Positions 59,509 to 64,000 of a stretch of 64,000 nucleotides of DNA are shown one piece after another. How positions within the stretch are numbered: position 1 is the stretch's first letter; every line of letters starts with the position of its first letter. The notes under the pieces are model-generated. The model had not been told where the DNA came from. It saw only the letters and a program-made list of their open reading frames with translations, and searched no databases. Source of the DNA: Acidobacteriota bacterium (GTDB lineage: Bacteria > Acidobacteriota > Blastocatellia > Pyrinomonadales > Pyrinomonadaceae); the NCBI GenBank assembly GCA_019239425.1, contig JAFAZX010000057.1, forward strand, positions 39,132-103,131, written 5' to 3'. The position numbers were made by a program, and so were the translations under genes.

Positions 59509-59859
59509 TTACCAGCGGTTGCCGCCGCCGCCGCCGCGGTTGCCGCCGCCGGAGCGACCGCCGCCGAAGCCGCCGCGCCCGCCGCCGCCGCCGCGCCCGC
59601 CGCCGCCGCCCTCGCGGGGCTTCGCCTCGTTGACGTTCAGGTTGCGCCCGCCGAACTCCTTACCGTTGAACTGGGAGATGGCCGCCTCGCCCTCCTCCTT
59701 CGAAGACATCTCGACGAAGCCGAAGCCGCGCGACTGGCCGGTGTCGCGATCCTCGACGACCGAGGCCGACTCGACGTTGCCGGCCTGCGAGAAGAGGTCG
59801 CGGAGGTCTTCGCTCGAAGTCTGGAAAGAGAGGTTGCCGACGTAAAGTTTCATGGACAT
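59509..59859 (-). CDS. RRM RNA-binding protein with glycine-rich tail (116 aa)
   Basis: ATG 59859 is chosen because GGGGGAGGT lies seven bases upstream; a longer frame is spurious. RNP2 is LYVGNLSF and RNP1 is SRGFGFVEM, in one RRM of about 80 residues. A tail of RGGGGGRGG/GGNRGGGG repeats follows. This is the cyanobacterial/bacterial Rbp layout of cold-induced RNA chaperones. A leader of more than 100 bases precedes it, which in cold-shock genes can carry structure; none is proven here. Confidence 0.93.
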   Translation of the reverse strand: MSMKLYVGNLSFQTSSEDLRDLFSQAGNVESASVVEDRDTGQSRGFGFVEMSSKEEGEAAISQFNGKEFGGRNLNVNEAKPREGGGGGRGGGGGRGGFGGGRSGGGNRGGGGGNRW

Positions 59860-60303
59860 GTGTGTGTGTACCTCCCCCGCCGGAAGCGGGGCGTCAGGAG
59901 AAGCTTCGAATCGAAGTAGGCTTCGTCGGAACGGTGGCAGCGAAGGAACCTGCGTTCGGGTGCTCAAGTCGTGAGCGGCTTCTGAAGTTGCATAGTGAAC
60001 CCGCTCTCGAACCATCCGAACGCCGCCGCCGAACGAGGCAACGGGACGCATCACCGCCGATGCGCGAGAGAAGGAAAGACTCAACTAGGATGCACCATGC
60101 CACCTGCCTGTTGCAACCGCCTGGGAAGCATCTCGCCGCCACCATTTGTTATTTTTGTGTGCCGAACCCGGCCCAATGCCCACCCTTCGCAATGAAACTG
60201 CGACCGGCCTGCTAGACTTCCCACGCCTAAAAGTTTTAGTCTGGGCGTGTTCTAAAACCCCAACGATTCATGCCCCGCTTCCATAGTTCCAGGAGGGTTA
60301 GGC
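59860..60303. other. Divergent spacer between RRM gene and response-regulator remnant
   Basis: No gene is supported in these 444 bases. A hairpin-prone sequence CACGCCTAAAAGTTTTAGTC followed by TGGGCGTG lies at 60222-60249. The same CACGCCTAA (60222-60230) is also complementary to TTAGGCGTG at 60298-60306, which spans the GTG start of the next gene, so two alternative pairings are possible. Confidence 0.5.
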
Positions 60304-60602
60304 GTGTCTGACAAGAGCGTGCTGGTCGCCGAGGACTTCGACGATACCCGCACGATGATAAGGATGCTTTTGGAGATGAAGGGCTACCATGTGCTGGAGG
60401 CGGTCAATGGCAGGGAGGCCGTCGAGGCCACGCGGCGCATCCGCGAGCAGTCGCGGCCCTGTCGCGTGCCCATCGTGGCGATGTCAGCCCACTGCGAGGG
60501 AGCCGGAAGGAGGAGGCGCTGGCGGCCGGGGCCATCGACTGCTTCGGCAAGCCCATCGACTTTCCGCTCCTCGAAGAGATACTCGGCCGCTACGCCGTTT
60601 AG
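60304..60602 (+). pseudogene. Decayed response regulator receiver (lost phospho-Asp segment, frameshifted)
   Basis: GTG 60304 follows an ideal CAGGAGGG. MSDKSVLVAEDFDDTRTMIRMLLEMKGYHVLEAVNGREAVEA is a perfect receiver start with the acidic pair. It then jumps directly to TRRIREQSR...VPIVAMSAHCEGA, so the roughly 25 residues with the phospho-acceptor Asp (RPDLILMDLxLP...GLEA) are missing. A one-base loss at GCCGG then shifts the frame. The other frame continues EALAAGAIDCFGKPIDFPLL through to ...LGRYAV and stops at 60602, which would be a normal receiver end with the conserved Lys. In its own frame the ORF reads on to 60684 as non-homologous sequence. It cannot be phosphorylated normally. Confidence 0.8.
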
Positions 60603-60680
60603 CGACCCCGTCTTCAAGCCGGGCGACTGGGTCGGGGAAGTCAGGCGGGTAGACACGGAGATCAGGAAAGGCGGTAAGCG

Positions 60681-61085
60681 TTGAAAAAATTAAAGAGCGG
60701 CTTCACCTTCGACCCGCGCGCCGGCGCCACCTACAGCTTCGAGCACATGGCGCTCGCCGACGCCGAGGAGAGGGCGCGCGCGGCCGAGGCGCCGCACATC
60801 GTCGAGGCGATCAACTGGACCGTGTCGGAGGGCGGCGAGGTGCATTACAACCGCTACTTCGCCCACGACCTCGACGAGGCCATAGGGCTCGCCGTCAGGC
60901 TCCGCATCGGTTTCGAGGAGGGGGTCGAGGAGGTCGTGGCGATCCGCCCGGCCACGAAGGCCGAGGCCGACCGCGGCGGGAAGGCATCCGCACACTTTCT
61001 TGAGCTGATGCCGCTCGCCATCTCCCAACTCGACCACGAAGAAGCCCACGCGGGAGGCGACGCGGAGAAAGGCAGAAAGAGATGA
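60681..61085 (+). CDS. Small hypothetical protein (134 aa)
   Basis: TTG 60681 follows GGAAAGGCGGTAAGCG. The protein is acidic and Ala/Glu-rich, with segments such as FTFDPRAGATYSFEHMALADAEERARAAEAPH and HYNRYFAHDLDEAIGLAVRL. No membrane segments or motifs are seen, so it is likely cytosolic. The stop overlaps the next start as ATGA, so the two are coupled. It belongs to no family I can name. Confidence 0.65.
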   Translation: MKKLKSGFTFDPRAGATYSFEHMALADAEERARAAEAPHIVEAINWTVSEGGEVHYNRYFAHDLDEAIGLAVRLRIGFEEGVEEVVAIRPATKAEADRGGKASAHFLELMPLAISQLDHEEAHAGGDAEKGRKR

Positions 61086-61273
61086 GCGGCACTTACGACC
61101 AGCACCTGACCTGCGCCGACTGCGGCCACGACTTCGTCTGGAGCGCGCGCGAGCAGGATTTCTACCGCGAGAAGGGATTCCAGCAGCCCAGGCGCTGCAA
61201 GGACTGTAACCGGGCGCGCAAGGAACGCCGGGAGTCCGGCGACCGCGGCGGTGACGCGAGGGGTAACAGGTAA
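61082..61273 (+). CDS. Small zinc-ribbon protein, zf-trcl type (63 aa)
   Basis: The sequence MSGTYDQHLTCADCGHDF continues to ...WSAREQDFYREKGFQQPRRCKDC and gives two CxxC pairs about 30 residues apart, the full signature of the probable-zinc-ribbon (zf-trcl) family. The tail is basic (RKERRESGDRG). The role is unknown; it probably binds nucleic acid or a protein partner. It is translationally coupled to the 134-aa gene. Confidence 0.8.
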   Translation: MSGTYDQHLTCADCGHDFVWSAREQDFYREKGFQQPRRCKDCNRARKERRESGDRGGDARGNR

Positions 61274-61305
61274 CTAACCGCGCCGCCCCTGTGGCCGTAA
61301 TGATT

Positions 61306-61332
61306 CACCGCCTTCGGACACGTCCGACGGTG
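61306..61332. other. Hairpin after the zinc-ribbon gene
   Basis: CACCG...CGGTG encloses TCGGAC/GTCCGA, giving an 11-bp interrupted stem 33 bases after the stop. No T-tract follows, so terminator activity is uncertain. The remainder up to 61447 holds a second small hairpin (GCTGCT/AGCAGC) and no gene. Confidence 0.4.
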
Positions 61333-61447
61333 GCACTGCGAACCTCCGCTCTTCAACCGAGGGTGCTTCTAGGTATATTCACGAAGGGTAGAAGCTGCTG
61401 TTAGAAGCAGCCGCGAAGGGTGAGCGAAACGGACACTGAGGTTAATC

Positions 61448-61756
61448 ATGACAGTGGATCACCGTCCATCATATCTAGACTTATACGAGTCGGGTGAACT
61501 CGAAAAGAGGGTAGAATCCCTTGAAGAGATGTTACTTAGCTGCAACGTCTGCCCTCTGGACTGCGGCAATAATAGGATAGAGAATCAGCTCGCGCGCTGC
61601 TTCTCGGGGAGGCTGCCGATTGTCAGCTCTTACACGCCGCACCTCGGCGAGGAGCCGGCGCTGACGGGGACGAGGGGCGCCGGCAACATCTTCTTCGGCA
61701 ACTGCAACAGTAGAAATAACCTACTTAGATACAACACTTTATTGATGTACCGTTGA
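61448..61756 (+). pseudogene. Truncated radical SAM (PflA-like) protein, N-terminal fragment
   Basis: LSCNVCPLDCGNNRIENQLARCFSGR and LTGTRGAGNIFFGNCN match the N-terminal region of PFL-activating-enzyme-like radical SAM proteins, which normally continue straight into the CxxxCxxC cluster motif. Here homology ends at about 61708 and unrelated AT-rich sequence gives SRNNLLRYNTLLMYR and a stop. The catalytic domain is wholly missing, so the gene is dead. Confidence 0.8.
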
Positions 61757-61900
61757 AGCGTTGACGGCTTTTGACGGCTGTAGGGCTAAGAATTATAAGC
61801 ATCCTAAGGTGAGTTTCATTTGTAAGTCAACCGCTAAAACAAATCGATTACCGCCCTTCATTTTATCGGCTTTGATACTGACTGTGATTCTATATACATG
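61709..61900. other. AT-rich junction between two truncated genes
   Basis: The GC content falls sharply here compared with all flanking DNA. The left edge coincides with the break in the radical SAM gene and the right edge with the end of RHS homology. A TTGACGGCT tandem repeat is at 61763-61782. No recognisable IS inverted repeat or transposase is visible. It looks like a deletion or insertion scar. Confidence 0.6.
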
Positions 61901-64000
61901 AGCGCCGAAAGCGTAGGCGTTGGTGGCGGTACCCGAAGCGTTTGTGAGAAAGCGACAGAGCCGCGCCCGTCGTAACCGTAGTAACTCGACGTCCACCGCC
62001 CTGGGATTATCTGCCGCTGTGAGAGTAAGTCGCTACCGTAGGTGTACCGGCGCACGAACTGCCCGCCCTGCAACTCCTCGACGACCTGCGCGTAGCCCGT
62101 CGGGTTGTTCGCGTCCACGAGGTAAACAGTCGTCACGCCTGCTACGGTCTTCGACACCCTGTTGCCGTCGCCGTCGTAGGCGTACTGCACCGCGCCGTCG
62201 TTGACTTCAGTTAGGCGGTTCTCCCAGTCGTAGGTGTAGGAGACCCCCGCCGACTGCTTCGTGTTGCCGTTCGCGTCGGACGAGTCGGAGTTAAGCCGGT
62301 CGTTCTTGTCGTACGCGGAACTCTGCGGCGCGACGCCGGGCAGGGTGGACGTGCGCGAGAGCCTGTTGCCCACGTCGTCGTAGTCGTAGTCCACCCTGCC
62401 GTTGACCCCGCCCGCGTCTACTGTCACGGTTTCGCTCTTGAGCCGGTAGAGCGCGTCGTAGGTGTAGGCGACGTGTCGACCGTCGGCCTCCGTCACGGAC
62501 TCGCGATTGCCCGCCGCCCCGAGCGTGTACGAGTATCTATTGAGCGTCAAAGCCGCTTTGCTGATGGCCAGGTCCGTCAGCCGGTTCAGAGAGTCGTAGG
62601 TGTAGGCGTGTTTGACGCCGTTGCCGTAGGTGTAGCTCTCAAGGTTGCCCGCGTCGTCGTAGCCATACGTGGTGACGTTGCCGCCCGCGAGCCGGTTGTC
62701 CGTGACCGAAGAGAGGCGGCCCAGTCCGTCGTAACCGTAGTCCGCGGAGACGCCGTCCTGGTTCGACGAGCGGACGGTCTTCAACTCCCCGAGCTTGTCG
62801 TAGGTGTAGGCGAGCGTGCCGAAGGGCGTCGCCTTTGTCTTGAGCCGGTCGCGCGCGTCGTACTCGTAACTGGTCGTGCCCGTCGCGTCCGCCATCGTCT
62901 CGCGCCGCCCCGTCGCCGTGTACGTGTACGTGACGGGGGCCGCGCCGAACGAGGCGTCCGGCGTCTTCTTAACCAGCCGGTTCAGCTCGTCGTACTTATA
63001 AGTGGTCGTCTTCCCGTTGAAGTCCGTGCGCGACTCCAGGAGCCCGGCGTCGTTGTACGTGTAAAGCTCCGACATGCCTTCGGGCAGCGTCCGCCGAGTC
63101 CTGCGGCCGAGGGAGTCGTACACGTAAGTCGTCGTGTGGCTGTTCGCGTCGGTCTGCGAGGTCTGGTTGCCCGCCTCGTCGTAGCCGTAGGCGGTCTCCT
63201 TCTGCGCGGCGTCTATGACCTTGACCAGACGCCCCGCGCCGTCGTAGCGGAAGCGCGTAGTCCTCTGCGCCTGATCTGTCTTCGCGACGACCTGCCCGAA
63301 GCCGTCGTACTCCATCACGTCCGAGGTCGTGTCCGGGTAGACGACCTTCGTGCGCCTGTCGTCCTTGTCGTACTCGTAGGCGGTCGTGTGGCTCTTCGCG
63401 TCCGTCACCTTCCAGAGCCGGCCCGCCTCGTCGAAGAGCTGCTTCGTAGTGTGCTGGAGCGGGTCTGTGACGTAGACAACGCGCCTTCTCCCTTCGGACT
63501 CGTGCCGGTACGTGGTCGTGTACTTCGTCGTCTGGTCGAGCCAGCGCGACTGCTCCTGCACGCGCCCGAGCGCGTCGTACTTCGTCGTGGTCCTGCCGCC
63601 GTCCGGGTAGAGCGTCTCCACCAGCCGCCCGACGTTGTCGTACTTATATCGGGTCGTGCGCTCGCCGCGGTCTGTGAACGACGTGCGGCGGCCCTCCTCG
63701 TCGTAGCCGTTCTCCTCCTTCCTGTTGTCCGGGTAGACGGTGCGCAGCAAGCGCCCCCGCTCGTCGTACTCGTAGCGCGTCTCGCGCCGCGACTGGTCGG
63801 TCGTCTTCGTCTGCTTGCCGAGCTGGTTGTACTCGACCGTGGTGTAGGTCTGGTCGGGGTAGATCGTCTTCACCAGCCGGTTCTCGCCGTCGTACCTGAA
63901 GGCGATGACGAGCCGCTCGGTCGTGCCGTCTGATCTCGTGCGCGTGACCGCCTGCGTGGCGCGGTTGCCGTTGTCGTCGTAGGTGTACTCCGTCCTGCGG
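61793..64000 (-). pseudogene. RHS/YD-repeat protein, 3' part, frameshifted and truncated (5' end beyond window)
   Basis: The frame is open to base 64000 and encodes more than 700 residues of YD repeats (for example TRYEYDERGRLLRTVYPD, TKYDALGRVQEQSRW). The RHS core end SYYGYDGRGSV is reached near 61955. There a one-base loss shifts the frame: the first frame stops at 61858, while the continuation RFLTNASGTATNAYAFGA is in the next frame and runs to a stop at 61793. Homology ends after AYAFGA at about 61901, so the usual DAFG... core end and the variable C-terminal (often toxin) domain are missing. RHS proteins are surface or secreted shells for toxins; this one is probably inactive. Confidence 0.85.

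Noticed and set aside
62473..63933. Long plus-strand open frame across the RHS gene
   Set aside because: Shadow of YD repeats; sequence is V/R/L-rich with no motif.

Overview
This window is GC-rich bacterial chromosome with no rRNA, tRNA, plasmid or phage core genes. The gene families suggest Acidobacteriota, probably Blastocatellia. The supporting features are two ECF-sigma / Ser-Thr-kinase-TPR gene pairs, an Oar-like TonB-dependent receptor, an SBBP/Calx-beta/DUF4214 surface protein, many exported proteins of unknown function, and frequent GTG/TTG starts. This placement is an inference from gene content. Sixteen-S or marker genes are absent, so it cannot be proven here.

Layout. 1-5986 (minus): a cut-off SGNH hydrolase, several small exported or membrane unknowns, a P-loop kinase-like protein, an SMI1/KNR4-like protein, an HD-GYP-like protein and a dual-specificity phosphatase. 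An attC-like imperfect inverted repeat lies between the HD and SMI1/KNR4 genes. 6008-18755 (minus): a 3737-aa nonribosomal peptide synthetase (C-A-T-E, C-A-T, C-A-T, no thioesterase), translationally coupled to a cytosolic serine-beta-lactamase-fold hydrolase and preceded by a good sigma-70-type promoter. 19191-23676: a Ser/Thr kinase with a beta-propeller sensor, and convergent to it an FHA-GAF-AAA+-Fis enhancer-binding protein with a perfect 42-bp palindrome upstream. 24201-27919 (minus): exported unknowns, a YdjM-like membrane protein and a PAP2 phosphatase. 27998-32617 (minus): response regulator, histidine kinase and a frameshifted TonB-dependent receptor.

32885-44650 (plus) is one tight 11-gene operon: radical SAM enzyme, ABC exporter (two genes), two MGDG-synthase-like glycosyltransferases, DegT aminotransferase, NAD-sugar epimerase, polysaccharide deacetylase, HAD phosphatase, class III aminotransferase and a PaaK/CapK-like adenylating enzyme. 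It looks like a pathway that makes and exports an amino-sugar glycolipid or glycan that I cannot match to a described system. A 29-bp perfect inverted repeat of the dispersed 'ACAGAGACACAG' type interrupts its last spacer.

44816-57411 holds the two ECF-sigma/kinase-TPR pairs, each next to exported or surface proteins (a beta-barrel protein, a 420-aa exported protein, and the 1158-aa SBBP protein). 57815-61273 has a fatty acid desaturase, a small winged-helix-like protein, a zinc-ribbon/CarD-like protein, an RRM RNA-binding protein with a clear terminator, and small unknowns. 60304-64000 is decaying: a response regulator that lost its phospho-acceptor segment and is frameshifted, a radical SAM gene cut off just before its cluster motif, and an RHS-repeat gene frameshifted and truncated at the same AT-rich junction.

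The two best candidates for an undescribed system are the NRPS plus trans-acting hydrolase locus and the 11-gene glycan/glycolipid operon.
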